Assembly: GCF_014905415.1 (NCBI RefSeq)
Contig: NZ_BNEO01000001.1
Location: 1,178,001-1,242,000 of the forward strand
Direction of reading: 5' to 3'
Source: Virgibacillus salexigens
GTDB lineage: Bacteria > Bacillota > Bacilli > Bacillales > Amphibacillaceae
DNA: 64,000 nucleotides
Both the position numbers and the translations under genes were made by a program. Positions 24,577 through 34,052 of the stretch are shown here, one piece after another; position 1 is the stretch's first letter, and every line of letters starts with the position of its first letter. Below the pieces are notes generated by a model. It searched no databases. It was not told where the DNA came from and saw nothing but the letters and a program-made list of their open reading frames with translations.

Positions 24577-26798
24577 TCACATTCTTCCACCTCATTAGAA
24601 GTAGAACGAACATAATACGTTGTTTTCAAGCCTTCCTTCCATGCTTGTAAATGTAGGTCTAATAAAACAGATGCTCGAATTGTATTTGGAACATAGAAGT
24701 TAAACGATAAACTTTGATCAACATGCTTTTGTCTAGCCGCGTTTTGTCTTACAGACCAGCGCTGATCTACAATATAGGCAGAGCGACGGTAGACATCATA
24801 CGTTTTGTAGGTTAAATCTGGTGCAGTCACTGGTATTTTAAAGTCTTTCTTTTCTTCATTATAGAAAGGTTTGAAAATCGGGTCGATACTTGCTGTTGAT
24901 CCAGCAATCATTGCCGTTGTTGAATTTGGTGCTACGGCCATAAGGTAACCATTACGCATTCCATGTTCTTTCACATCTTCTTTTAAGGTTTGCCACTCGC
25001 CTTGATGATAGCCTTTAAGGTCGAAATAGTCGCCTGTACTCCATTTACTACCTTCATAAGCTGGATAGCTGCCTTTTTCTTTACTTAATTCCATACTTGA
25101 CTTAATCGTTAGGTATGCAATTTTCTCATACAGTTCATCGGCAAACTTAACAGCTTCCTCTGTTTCCCATTTGACATTCTTTCTAGCTAATAAATGATGC
25201 CACCCAAATGTCCCAAGACCAATTGCACGATATTTTTTATTGGTTAGTTGAGCCTGCATGATTGGTAAATTATTAATATCAATCACATTGTCTAACATCC
25301 GTACTTGTATCTTAATCAAACGTTCAAGGATTTCATCAGGCACTGCTTTTCCAAGATTAATTGAACTTAGGTTACAAACAACATAATCACCGGACTGATA
25401 TTTCTTAACAATCATGTTTTCGTTTTCTAGGAACTCTTCAATGAATTCAGATGGTGATTGATTCTGTGTGATTTCTGTACATAGGTTGGAACAATATATC
25501 ATTCCATTATGACTATTGCTATTTTGGCGATTGACTTCATCACGATAAAACATGAATGGAGTTCCTGATTCTAGCTGTGATTTCATAATTCGTTTCATTA
25601 TATCAATAGCAGGGATCTTTGTTTTTGTAAGGAGATCAGACTGTACACATTCCTCGTATTTCGTACGCCATGTGCCATTGCCCTTGGTCTCGTCATAAAA
25701 GTCCTCTAAGGAATAACCCATTACTTGGCGTACTTCATGTGGATCAAAAAGATACCAGTCTCCGCGTTTTTCTACTTGTTCCATGAATAGATCAGGTAAC
25801 GTAACCCCTGTAAAAATATCATGTGCCCGCATTCGTTCATCACCATTATTCAATTTCAGGTCTAAGAACGATTCAATATCACGATGCCAAACATCTAAAT
25901 AAACAGCAATTGCTCCTTTTCTTGTTCCAAGTTGATCAACGTTTACTGCTGTATTATTCAGCTGTTTAATCCAAGGAACAACACCACTAGACATGCCCTT
26001 AAATCCTTTTATTGAGCTACCTCGGCTACGAATTTTGCCCATATAAACACCAATACCACCGCCGTTTTTCGATAGCTTGGCGATATCTGTATTACTATCA
26101 TAGATCGATTGTAAACTGTCATCTACAGTATCAATAAAGCAACTAGAAAGCTGTCCATGCGTTTTCCCCGCATTTGCAAGTGTTGGGGTAGCAACAGTCA
26201 TATAGAGATTACTCAATGCCCAATATGCCTCTAGAACATGCTCAGAGCGTCGTGACTTATCTTCGTGTTGCATTAATGTCATTGCAATAACCATCCAACG
26301 TTCCTGTGGTAATTCAAAGACTTTTTTATCATGGTCTGTAGCTAGGTACCTTGTCGCTAGCGTGTATAGACCAAGGTATGTAAATGATAAATCTCTCGAT
26401 GTATCTATTTGTTTCGCAAAATAATCAATTTCCGCTTTCGAATACTTTTGCAGAAGGGTTTCTTTATATATCTTTTCCTCCGTTAGTAATTGAATTAATG
26501 TATAGAAATCACCGTAATATTGTTCTTCACCATAATAATTCCGGTTTACACTAGCTTGACGATATAGCTCTTGTAAATAAATACGACTAGCTAAAAACGT
26601 CCAGTCAGGTGCTGATTCATCAATGTTTTCTAACGCATTCTTGGTGAGTATATCAATCGCTTTTTCAATCGGTGTATCTTCTTGGATGGTTTTAAATGCC
26701 TTTTGCTTGTACGCGTCTGTGTGGATATTCAGACCGTTCGCAGCCTTATCAATTAGTTCTAGAAGCTTGTCTTTTGTAGATGTCATCTCAATGATCAT
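24561..26798 (-). CDS. nrdE: Ribonucleotide reductase class I alpha subunit
   Basis: 745 aa from ATG 26798 (GGGAGG 8 bp upstream; a TTG one codon earlier also fits). Key residues: QLSSCFIDTVDDS with the first active-site cysteine, NLCTEI with the radical Cys and Glu, NLSSINLGK with the second redox Cys, the PNSTTAMIAGSTASIDP loop, paired radical-transfer tyrosines in KTTYYVRS, and C-terminal ECEWCQS as the thioredoxin-accessible CxxC. It reduces ribonucleotides with NrdF. First gene of nrdE-flavodoxin-nrdF, behind two NrdR boxes. Confidence 0.93.
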   Translation of the reverse strand: MIIEMTSTKDKLLELIDKAANGLNIHTDAYKQKAFKTIQEDTPIEKAIDILTKNALENIDESAPDWTFLASRIYLQELYRQASVNRNYYGEEQYYGDFYTLIQLLTEEKIYKETLLQKYSKAEIDYFAKQIDTSRDLSFTYLGLYTLATRYLATDHDKKVFELPQERWMVIAMTLMQHEDKSRRSEHVLEAYWALSNLYMTVATPTLANAGKTHGQLSSCFIDTVDDSLQSIYDSNTDIAKLSKNGGGIGVYMGKIRSRGSSIKGFKGMSSGVVPWIKQLNNTAVNVDQLGTRKGAIAVYLDVWHRDIESFLDLKLNNGDERMRAHDIFTGVTLPDLFMEQVEKRGDWYLFDPHEVRQVMGYSLEDFYDETKGNGTWRTKYEECVQSDLLTKTKIPAIDIMKRIMKSQLESGTPFMFYRDEVNRQNSNSHNGMIYCSNLCTEITQNQSPSEFIEEFLENENMIVKKYQSGDYVVCNLSSINLGKAVPDEILERLIKIQVRMLDNVIDINNLPIMQAQLTNKKYRAIGLGTFGWHHLLARKNVKWETEEAVKFADELYEKIAYLTIKSSMELSKEKGSYPAYEGSKWSTGDYFDLKGYHQGEWQTLKEDVKEHGMRNGYLMAVAPNSTTAMIAGSTASIDPIFKPFYNEEKKDFKIPVTAPDLTYKTYDVYRRSAYIVDQRWSVRQNAARQKHVDQSLSFNFYVPNTIRASVLLDLHLQAWKEGLKTTYYVRSTSNEVEECEWCQS

Positions 26799-26910
26799 CA
26801 ATAGTCCTCCCTTTATATACTTAAAACATTTATGCCTATCATTATTGAAGGAAACATGGAATCCGATTTTCCCCTACTAAATGATTCTACTAAAATCATC
26901 CCATAAACAA

Positions 26911-27000
26911 AAATAAAAAAACCGCTTCTTTTGATGTGGTCAATTCTTGATACCAAACGGGCTCTCAACAATCTAAATTTTCTAATAAGAAATCGGTTGT
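26911..27000 (-). other. Structured leader of the nrd operon, possible attenuator
   Basis: On the minus strand CAACCG-AT-TTCTT (about 26985-26998) can pair with AAGAA-G-CGGTT (about 26919-26930), immediately followed by TTTTTTT. The enclosed ~55 nt contains a further weak stem (TGGT...ACCA). It lies between the NrdR boxes and nrdE, so most transcripts would cross a terminator-like hairpin before the gene. An 80-bp inverted-repeat element is the alternative reading. Confidence 0.4.
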
Positions 27001-27014
27001 GTAATTGTCACAAA

Positions 27015-27062
27015 ACACTATATATAGTATTTATGTTGTTTTTTATTTACGATATATTGTGT
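27015..27062. promoter_or_regulatory. Pair of NrdR boxes
   Basis: ACACTATATATAGTAT (27015-27030) and TTACGATATATTGTGT (27047-27062) both match the NrdR consensus acaCwAtATaTwGtgt closely; starts are 32 bp apart, three helical turns, the usual NrdR arrangement. They lie about 215 bp upstream of nrdE. The rest of the 540-bp gap toward the BCCT gene shows no other feature. Confidence 0.85.
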
Positions 27063-27339
27063 TAAAAGCTTAGCATATAACATCATGTAATGCAATTAAT
27101 TTTTAATAAAAATAGCTTGCTTACCATTTGAAAATGATTGGAAATAGAGATATAACAATGGAGGAAGCAATCAAAAAAATTTAGTAGAATTAATTAGATT
27201 CGATAGACTCCATTTTATCAAATTATTATGTATGAACCTAGCCCTATTTGTGTACTTTAAAAATAGTGGATTTACGATTATCCATGAGGGATATTAATTA
27301 AATACACCACTACATGTAGGTGAAAGGAAGGTTATTCTA

Positions 27340-28920
27340 TTGAAGTCACATTTAATTGATTGGCGAACATTTGTCAGCTCCTTAATTCTTCTACTGCTCG
27401 TTTGTATCCCCCTTATTATCTATCCTGAAACTGGCGCAACAGTTATTAATGCAGCCAACGACTTTATGACAAGTAACTTTGGTTTTCTTTATTTAGCACT
27501 TGGTATCATCTCATTTATTTTCTTGATTTTTGTCGCATTTAGTAAATTTGGAAATATTAAACTAGGAAGTAAAACCGATGATAAAGAATTTGGAACGTTT
27601 TCATGGGCAGCAATGCTATTTGCTGCGGGTATTGGTTCAAGTATTCTTTACTGGGGAATGATTGAATGGGCATTTTATTACCAAGGTCCTCCTTTTGGTA
27701 TTACACCAGAATCTGATGCTGCAATACCATGGGCTTCCTCCTACGGTATATTTCATTGGGGGCCAATTGCTTGGGCCATATATACATTACCTGCTTTACC
27801 TATTGCCTATTTCTATTATGTTCGAAGAACCTCTGTACTAAAAATTAGTGAAGCAGTAAGACCTGTGCTTGGCCGTTGGGTGGACACTCCACTAGGAGTC
27901 ATTATTGATGTGCTGTTTATTTTTGGCTTATTAGGTGGGGCCGGTACCACTCTCGCTTTAGGAACTCCGATGATCGCAGAAGGAATAAATAATCTTACAG
28001 GCATTCCAGTTACACTAGGGCTAAAAGCTGTTGTCATGCTGATTTGTACATTGATATTTGCTATAAGTGCGTATTCAGGATTAGCAAAAGGAATTAAAGT
28101 ACTAAGTGACGTTAACCTGTGGCTAGCTATCTTTGTGCTTATCTTTATATTCATATTTGGCCCTACATTGTTTATCATGGAAACTACTTTCACCAGTATC
28201 GGTCAGGTAGCAGATAATTTCTTTCGAATGGCGACTTGGCTTGAACCTCTTGCAAATTTATCAGGATTTGAAGAAACAAAATTTCCAGAGACATGGACCG
28301 TGTTTTATTGGGCTTGGTGGGTTGTTTACGCTCCCTTTGTTGGTTTGTTTGTAGCCCGTATTTCAAGAGGAAGAACAATCAGGGAAATGATACTGGGAAC
28401 AATGATATACGGAACATTCGGTTCTATCTTGTTTTTTGGTATATTAGGTAACTTTGGTCTTTATTTACAACTTACTGGACAATTCGACGTATTAGGATTC
28501 ATGAGTGATAATGGTGCTCCAGCAGCTATTATAGCCATTTTAGAGCAGTTACCCATGGCAAATATCATGATCGGCTTGTTCACCATTCTGGCGATAATTT
28601 TCTTGGCAACAACATTCGACTCTTCTTCGTTTATTTTAGCAGCGGTCGTTCAAAAGAAAATCCAGTCTGAACCGCTACGCTGGAATCGATTATTCTGGGC
28701 ATTCACGCTATGCTTATTGCCATTAGTATTGATGTTTGTAGGGGATCTGCAGACATTACAAACAGCTAGCATTGTTGCCGCATTCCCAGTAATCTTTATC
28801 ATGGCATTACTTGGATGGTCATTTATTAGAGCAGCTAACCAAGATATAAGATCATCAAAACAATACCGTGGAGAAACGATTCACCTTACGAAAACCGACC
28901 GCTCTGATGATAATGAATAA
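27340..28920 (+). CDS. BCCT-family compatible-solute transporter
   Basis: 526 aa from TTG 27340 (AAGGAAGG 8 bp upstream). Twelve hydrophobic segments and family motifs: FAAGIGSSILYWGMIEWAFY, GGAGTTLALGTPMIAEGI, and the signature WTVFYWAWWVVYAPFVGLF followed by RISRGRTIREM. BCCT proteins such as OpuD and BetT import glycine betaine, choline or related trimethylammonium solutes with Na+ (or H+), giving osmoprotection. The short C-terminal tail favours OpuD/OpuE-like carriers; substrate not provable here. Confidence 0.9.
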   Translation: MKSHLIDWRTFVSSLILLLLVCIPLIIYPETGATVINAANDFMTSNFGFLYLALGIISFIFLIFVAFSKFGNIKLGSKTDDKEFGTFSWAAMLFAAGIGSSILYWGMIEWAFYYQGPPFGITPESDAAIPWASSYGIFHWGPIAWAIYTLPALPIAYFYYVRRTSVLKISEAVRPVLGRWVDTPLGVIIDVLFIFGLLGGAGTTLALGTPMIAEGINNLTGIPVTLGLKAVVMLICTLIFAISAYSGLAKGIKVLSDVNLWLAIFVLIFIFIFGPTLFIMETTFTSIGQVADNFFRMATWLEPLANLSGFEETKFPETWTVFYWAWWVVYAPFVGLFVARISRGRTIREMILGTMIYGTFGSILFFGILGNFGLYLQLTGQFDVLGFMSDNGAPAAIIAILEQLPMANIMIGLFTILAIIFLATTFDSSSFILAAVVQKKIQSEPLRWNRLFWAFTLCLLPLVLMFVGDLQTLQTASIVAAFPVIFIMALLGWSFIRAANQDIRSSKQYRGETIHLTKTDRSDDNE

Positions 28921-28950
28921 CATGACTTCATCATTAAAATTGACCATAGG

Positions 28951-28981
28951 AAAGCACACTCTAGATAAAGCGTGCTTTTAT
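28951..28981 (+). terminator. Terminator after the BCCT gene
   Basis: AAAGCAC and GTGCTTT arms (28951-28978) followed by TTA; short and close to the stop of the convergent DUF421 gene. Confidence 0.6.
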
Positions 28982-29607
28982 TAGTCTAATTGCTTTGGCG
29001 GCTGATTTCCTTGCCCATGCTTTCGATTCTCTACTTCCTTAAATAATTTATTCTGCTCTGGTGGCTGATTACTATACGTGATATGTTCTGCTGATACAAG
29101 CAATTGTCTTAAATTATCTATTTCTGTTTGTAATTGCTGGAACTCACGTTTCGTTACTGGTTGTGCTTCTTGTTTTAATATAAACCCAACTTGTCCATTC
29201 GGCTCTAATGTCGCCCATTCAATATCATTAATGTTACTTACATTTTTTTGTCTTAAGTTCATTTCTAATTGATCGACGGTCAATCTTAATTTTTTAATTT
29301 CCTGTTCTTGAATAACCCCATTATGTATTAGAATTTTTGATTTCCCAGTTACAATATTCTCAAAGAAATCCGATTTTATCTGTAAAAACTCCATGATGAT
29401 TAACGTAACAACTAGAATCGCACCGACTCCTAAAGTGACCCAAATATTCTTTCCTGCTAACGGCTGAATAAGTAATGAACCAATTCCTACCATAATCACT
29501 GTTTGGGTTAATGTCATTTGCGATATTGACTTTCTTCCTGCGATACGTAAAAGAAGTGTACCTCCTAGAACAATTAATACTGATTTCCAAATCCATGCAA
29601 TTTCCAT
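28981..29607 (-). CDS. DUF421 membrane protein (YetF/YrbG-like)
   Basis: 208 aa. Three N-terminal membrane segments, with the family motif LLRIAGRKSISQMTLTQTVIM (positions about 19-39), then a cytosolic domain containing GKSKILIHNGVIQEQEIKKL, typical of DUF421, and a polar Gln/Pro-rich tail. Family members are abundant in spore formers; function is unknown. AAGGAGGG precedes ATG. Confidence 0.85.
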   Translation of the reverse strand: MEIAWIWKSVLIVLGGTLLLRIAGRKSISQMTLTQTVIMVGIGSLLIQPLAGKNIWVTLGVGAILVVTLIIMEFLQIKSDFFENIVTGKSKILIHNGVIQEQEIKKLRLTVDQLEMNLRQKNVSNINDIEWATLEPNGQVGFILKQEAQPVTKREFQQLQTEIDNLRQLLVSAEHITYSNQPPEQNKLFKEVENRKHGQGNQPPKQLD

Positions 29608-29687
29608 CTCTTTCCCTCCTTATTCCTGCACTTAGTTTAACTAAGAGCTACCAATTTATTCTTTCTGTATATATTTGTTATTCCCCA

Positions 29688-29726
29688 TTAAAAATAGAGC
29701 TGCTCAACAAATGAACAGCTCTATTT
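29688..29726 (-). terminator. Terminator of the parMR operon
   Basis: 11-bp arms AAATAGAGCTG and complement (29692-29726), with TTTTTAAT next on the minus strand. Confidence 0.85.
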
Positions 29727-29737
29727 CAGCGAATATC

Positions 29738-30283
29738 TTATTTATTCATACTTGAAAAGAAATCCTTTAATGGGTCTTCTTCCTCCTCTTCCTCTACTTC
29801 CACTGGCTCATCATGAGTCTCAAGTGCATCCATACTTAGATTTTCTAAATCTATCTCGTGGTTTGCGATTGGAGTCTCCAATTCTTCCTGAGAATCTTCT
29901 GTAACGGAGACAGCCTCTTGTAAGTACAATGCTTCATCAATATTTGTACTATTACTATTTAGGGAAGCCAGTAAAGTCGTAGCCCGCATTGGATCACTCA
30001 GCAAATGGTACAAAATCGAACCAATTAGTGCTTCAGAGTGCTCATGCTTTAACCAACTTTTTTGTTCTTTTGTTAATCGTTTAGGAAGAGGAACCGTTAT
30101 GGTTTCACGTTCTTTTGCAAAACTTTCACTTAAGCCTTTTAATACAAATTGAGCAATCTGACTGGAGAAATTCCTTCTTTCTGTTTCCTTCAACCGTTGC
30201 ATCTGTTTTAACAGGTAATCAGGTGTATCCGAAGGGACACGAAATGTGATTGATTGCCCGCGTTCAATTGTGTTTTTGGCCAT
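29738..30283 (-). CDS. ParR-like adaptor with ribbon-helix-helix domain
   Basis: 181 aa. Residues about 10-55 look like a ribbon-helix-helix: a strand SITFRVPSD, helix PDYLLKQMQRLKET, and helix NFSSQIAQFVLKGL. The C-terminal third is strongly acidic (VEVEEEEEEDP) and ends DFFSSMNK, a short hydrophobic tail of the kind that binds actin-like filaments. It follows the ParM-like gene by 9 bp, the standard parM-parR order. It should bind the repeats upstream of parM and couple them to filaments; this is inference from architecture and position. Confidence 0.72.
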   Translation of the reverse strand: MAKNTIERGQSITFRVPSDTPDYLLKQMQRLKETERRNFSSQIAQFVLKGLSESFAKERETITVPLPKRLTKEQKSWLKHEHSEALIGSILYHLLSDPMRATTLLASLNSNSTNIDEALYLQEAVSVTEDSQEELETPIANHEIDLENLSMDALETHDEPVEVEEEEEEDPLKDFFSSMNK

Positions 30284-30292
30284 GATATCACC

Positions 30293-31468
30293 TTATTTTG
30301 CCTTCGCTTTTACTTCTTCCTTTTCCGCCTTTTCACTCTTTGTCTGTTTAGAAACAAATTCCGAAATTAGCTTGTAATATGCATTTGCCATCATCCAAAT
30401 ACTTTCCTGTTCATCTTCGAAGAAATCGATGTTAAATCCATCAAGTTTGTTATTAAGTGCCTTTATATAGTCTTTTAATACTGCTGAACCACCGCCTACA
30501 AAATAGCAGATTTCCGATTGTGAATTCTTTGCCCAAACATTACGCAAGAAACGATACTCTTTCTTTGCTAACTCAAGCAGGATATGGTCTGTGATATCAT
30601 GAACACTTGTCCGACTTCCTTTTACCATTATATGGTGACGATCATTTTTTCTCGTAATGATATCAACTACATCCCGACGACTGTCTAATTCAACACCGTG
30701 TTTTGTCCTTATTTCTTCTCTAATTTGTTCCAAAGATTCCGATACACCTAGATTAAATCCTTGAGCTTTATCGTCGTCAACATTACGGTTACGGATTACA
30801 GCAATATCTGTAGATAATCCGCCAATGTCTTGAATAAGTATTTGTTTATCAATTAAGTCTTTATTAATGACTTTTAAGTCATTATCCATAATTAGGTTCA
30901 CATAGGCTGCGAATCCCTCTGGATAAACTTTGACTTCATCAAATTTAATATTTATTTTTTTGCCTTGGTGATTAGGTGTTACAAGAAACTCGACCTGATG
31001 GACAGATCCTAGCAACTGCGAGCGATAGCCCACATCTTTTCCTTCTTTCACTTCACGAAGCGGTAATCCTGTGCCAAGTGTGTAATTTGCGTCAATGACT
31101 TTATTTTTTTCTGTAAACGCTCCATTTTCCACGGCATCTAGTGCCAGAGAAGCAAAAAGCATGATTAACGTTTGATCTTCTTCTGCTTTACTGCTGCCTG
31201 GATCCAATTCGGTAGAATTTGTTGTTTTTGTTGCTAGATTTCCAACACGATAGATTACATTATTTTCTTCTAACGCAGGAGAGTGTACGCGAATATGAAT
31301 ATTATCTAATACCTCTTTTTTATCTAGTTCTTCAATTCCAATCACAGGACGATCCTCGAAATCTTGTGCTACTACATTAGGTATATAAAGCTCATTTTCC
31401 ATTTTACCGAAATTTGCTTTCAATGCATCATTACCAACATCTACTGCAGCAATTCTAGTTTTTGTCAT
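30293..31468 (-). CDS. parM: ParM/Alp7A-like actin ATPase (plasmid segregation type)
   Basis: 391 aa from ATG 31468, set by AGAGGAG upstream; the ATG at 31486 overlaps that RBS. Actin-fold motifs: phosphate 1 VDVGND (9-14), phosphate 2 QDIGGLSTD (213-221), adenosine motif GGGSAVL (325-331). Proteins of this family (StbA/ParM, Alp7A) form filaments that separate low-copy plasmids. Here it lies between chromosomal genes, with a ParR-like gene downstream and a repeat array upstream, so the whole partition cassette is intact. A highly charged KAEKEEVKAKAK tail is unusual. Confidence 0.85.
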   Translation of the reverse strand: MTKTRIAAVDVGNDALKANFGKMENELYIPNVVAQDFEDRPVIGIEELDKKEVLDNIHIRVHSPALEENNVIYRVGNLATKTTNSTELDPGSSKAEEDQTLIMLFASLALDAVENGAFTEKNKVIDANYTLGTGLPLREVKEGKDVGYRSQLLGSVHQVEFLVTPNHQGKKINIKFDEVKVYPEGFAAYVNLIMDNDLKVINKDLIDKQILIQDIGGLSTDIAVIRNRNVDDDKAQGFNLGVSESLEQIREEIRTKHGVELDSRRDVVDIITRKNDRHHIMVKGSRTSVHDITDHILLELAKKEYRFLRNVWAKNSQSEICYFVGGGSAVLKDYIKALNNKLDGFNIDFFEDEQESIWMMANAYYKLISEFVSKQTKSEKAEKEEVKAKAK

Positions 31469-31558
31469 TTCAAAAACTCCTCTCATAAATAATCCTTTCT
31501 ACTTAAGGATACGTTTTTCCTATTAAATACGCAATCCTACTTTTTTCGTATTCTTATT

Positions 31559-31684
31559 TGTAAACATGCATACATTTTCGAACACGTTAATATACTAGTA
31601 TTTACACATATTTGTATACATGTTTACTTTTTTGAATACACTTGTTTACTATTTTGTTTACATGTAAACAAAATAGTAAACAAG
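31559..31684. repeat. Centromere-like repeat array with a 44-bp perfect palindrome
   Basis: Seven copies of a 7-mer, TGTTTAC or its complement GTAAACA (one GTATACA), occur at 31560, 31614, 31621, 31643, 31655, 31664 and 31676. The last four form a perfect 44-bp palindrome at 31641-31684 with no loop. This stands directly upstream of parM, where parC lies in ParMRC systems, so it is the expected ParR-binding centromere and autoregulatory site. The rest of the 430-bp gap is A/T-rich, plus the katE terminator. Confidence 0.7.
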
Positions 31685-31845
31685 ACTTAAAATGTAATAA
31701 TTTGTTAATTAATAGTGTCAAGATAGTTAACAATCTCCCCTTGATTAATGTAACTATGTATGAGTAGATTACCAATATACTTAAAAAAATTAATGAATCA
31801 ACTTTGAGATCCAGCAGATGATAGGAGTGAGAGAATAGACCCTCC

Positions 31846-31872
31846 AAAAAACGAAGGGAGAGTTTCCCTTCG
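31846..31872 (-). terminator. Terminator of the first katE gene
   Basis: CGAAGGGA and TCCCTTCG arms (31852-31872), with TTTTTT next on the minus strand. Confidence 0.8.
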
Positions 31873-31898
31873 CTTCGCTTCAAGTTATCTTTAGTAGA

Positions 31899-33941
31899 TT
31901 AACTGACTTCCCTATCCCAGAATCGATGTGCAGCAACTGCTTGTGAAAAACGGACTATGAATCTATTAATCGCTGCTTCTAGAATAACTCCTGGCTTATT
32001 TACAATTGCACTATTTTCAATTAATCTCATCCCTTGATTTGTAGCCCCAATTGGCTTGTAATGAGCATAAGCTTCTTTTACAAAATCCATCGCTTTTTGT
32101 TGAAAGTCAAGGTCTTGATCTTCCCCACCAACGACATAAACTGCGTCATATAAAACAGAATCGACAGTTAAGAAGCTATGATCAGCATTAATCGAATTTC
32201 CACTATTACTAGTAATTTCACCACGTTTTTTTCCGACAAATTCTAAATGTATCCCTTTATCTTGAAGTCCCCTCACAGCCAACATCACATCCTCACTATG
32301 AAACTTCTCATCTACTAATATCGCAACTGTTCTTGTCTTTGCTTTTTTTATTGTATTTTCCTGACTAAGAGCAGGAGAAGACTTAGTAACATCTGAACCG
32401 CCCGATTGTGGTGGTGCTACACCAATGTTCTCTGCAACTTCCTGCGCCATTTTCAGATTAACATTTGCAAACATATCTACAACCTGCTGTCTGACCGCTT
32501 CACTTCCTACTTTACCTAATTCAAAACTAAACGCGTCTTTAATATGCTGCTTCTCAATATCACTCATGCTATTCCAAAAAAGCGTTGCCTGAGTAAAATG
32601 GTCTTTGAAGCTTTCACTTCTTGCTTGTACTTTTCTACCCTCTACCTTCTCTTGATAGTGCTGGTATCCTCCATTAGCTGGAGCTACAGGCTTAGGTGTG
32701 TTATTTGCTAGAGAATTGTTATGGTAGCTAACCTGACCCGTATTTAATGTGTGTCGACCATATCCGTCTCGCTGATTATTGTGAAACGGACAAACAGGGC
32801 GATTAATTGGTAATTCATGAAAATTAGGCCCACCCAAGCGAATTAACTGGGTATCTGTATAAGAGAACAAACGCCCTTGCAATAATGGATCATTCGTAAA
32901 ATCAATTCCTGGTACCACATGACCAGGGTGAAATGCTACTTGCTCTGTTTCTGCAAAAACATTATCAACATTACGATTTAAGGTCATTTTACCAATAATT
33001 TTGACTGGTACATCCTCTTCTGGCCAAATTTTTGTAGGATCTAATACATCAAAATCAAATGTATGTGCATCTTCCTCTGCAATTAATTGGACACCAAACT
33101 CGAATTCTGGATAATCGCCATTCTCTATCGATTCATATAAATCAGCACGATGAAAATCAGGATTCTTACCATTTATTTTTTGTGCCTCATCCCATACGGT
33201 AGAATGAACTCCCAGTTTTGGCTTCCAATGAAACTTCACAAAATGAGCCTTTCCTTCTTCATTTACAAATCGGAATGTATGAACACCAAAGCCCTCCATC
33301 ATTCGAAAGCTACGTGGTATTGCACGATCAGACATCTGCCACATGACCATATGAGCCGTCTCTTGATTATTAGCAACAAAATCCCAAAAAGTATCATGTG
33401 CGGAGGCTGCCTGTGGAATCCCATTATGTGGTTCCGGTTTAACAGCATGTATTAAATCTGGGAATTTCATTGCATCTTGAATAAAGAATACAGGAATATT
33501 ATTTCCTACGAGGTCATAATTCCCTTCTTCCGTATAAAATTTCGTGGCAAATCCCCTCACATCACGAGCAAGCTCTCCAGATCCTTTTGAACCAGCTACT
33601 GTTGAAAAGCGGACAAATACAGGGGTTTTCCTTCCTGGTTCCTGTAAAAAATCAGCTTTTGTATAGGGCTTCATTGATTCATATAATTCAAACTCTCCAT
33701 GAGCAGCGTAACCACGAGCATGCACAATCCTTTCTGGGATGCGTTCGTGATCAAAATGCGTCATTTTCTCTCGAAATTGAAAGTCTTCCATTAACGTCGG
33801 ACCACGCTCACCTGCTTTTAAAGAAAACTCATCTTCCGATACCTTAAGACCCTGATTGGTAGACATTTCTTTGCCACTATCATCTACGCGGAACTTATCT
33901 AATTGTTCTTGTTTACGATTTTCATTATGCTTTTTAGACAT
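31899..33941 (-). CDS. katE: Large-subunit catalase, KatE type (copy 1)
   Basis: 680 aa, clade II heme catalase. Distal His74 is in RIVHARGYAAHG, and the proximal heme-Tyr region is [19 protein letters not shown]. The core ends near residue 500 and a C-terminal DJ-1/class-I-amidotransferase-like domain (TRTVAILVDEKFHSEDVML onward) follows, as in HPII and B. subtilis KatE. It decomposes H2O2, probably in general stress or sporulation. A SigB-like promoter is visible upstream. About 75 percent alike by eye to the next catalase gene. Confidence 0.94.
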   Translation of the reverse strand: MSKKHNENRKQEQLDKFRVDDSGKEMSTNQGLKVSEDEFSLKAGERGPTLMEDFQFREKMTHFDHERIPERIVHARGYAAHGEFELYESMKPYTKADFLQEPGRKTPVFVRFSTVAGSKGSGELARDVRGFATKFYTEEGNYDLVGNNIPVFFIQDAMKFPDLIHAVKPEPHNGIPQAASAHDTFWDFVANNQETAHMVMWQMSDRAIPRSFRMMEGFGVHTFRFVNEEGKAHFVKFHWKPKLGVHSTVWDEAQKINGKNPDFHRADLYESIENGDYPEFEFGVQLIAEEDAHTFDFDVLDPTKIWPEEDVPVKIIGKMTLNRNVDNVFAETEQVAFHPGHVVPGIDFTNDPLLQGRLFSYTDTQLIRLGGPNFHELPINRPVCPFHNNQRDGYGRHTLNTGQVSYHNNSLANNTPKPVAPANGGYQHYQEKVEGRKVQARSESFKDHFTQATLFWNSMSDIEKQHIKDAFSFELGKVGSEAVRQQVVDMFANVNLKMAQEVAENIGVAPPQSGGSDVTKSSPALSQENTIKKAKTRTVAILVDEKFHSEDVMLAVRGLQDKGIHLEFVGKKRGEITSNSGNSINADHSFLTVDSVLYDAVYVVGGEDQDLDFQQKAMDFVKEAYAHYKPIGATNQGMRLIENSAIVNKPGVILEAAINRFIVRFSQAVAAHRFWDREVS

Positions 33942-34020
33942 AAATATCGCTCCTCCTTATCGAAGTAATTATAGATAACACGCCTTAGGCTTTGACCGCA
34001 TGGATAACTTTCCTAAAACT

Positions 34021-34046
34021 GTTCCCTGGGTAATGATTGATTAAAC
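34021..34046 (-). promoter_or_regulatory. Candidate SigB promoter of katE copy 1
   Basis: On the minus strand GTTTAA and GGGAAC are 14 bp apart, resembling GTTTAA-N12-15-GGGTAT. B. subtilis katE is a SigB gene, which supports the reading; the -10 matches four of six. Confidence 0.4.
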
Positions 34047-34052
34047 AAACAA

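Noticed and set aside
31602-31883. 93-aa minus-strand frame upstream of parM
   Set aside because: It runs through the palindrome and 7-mer array and the katE terminator; composition follows from the repeats and no RBS supports it.
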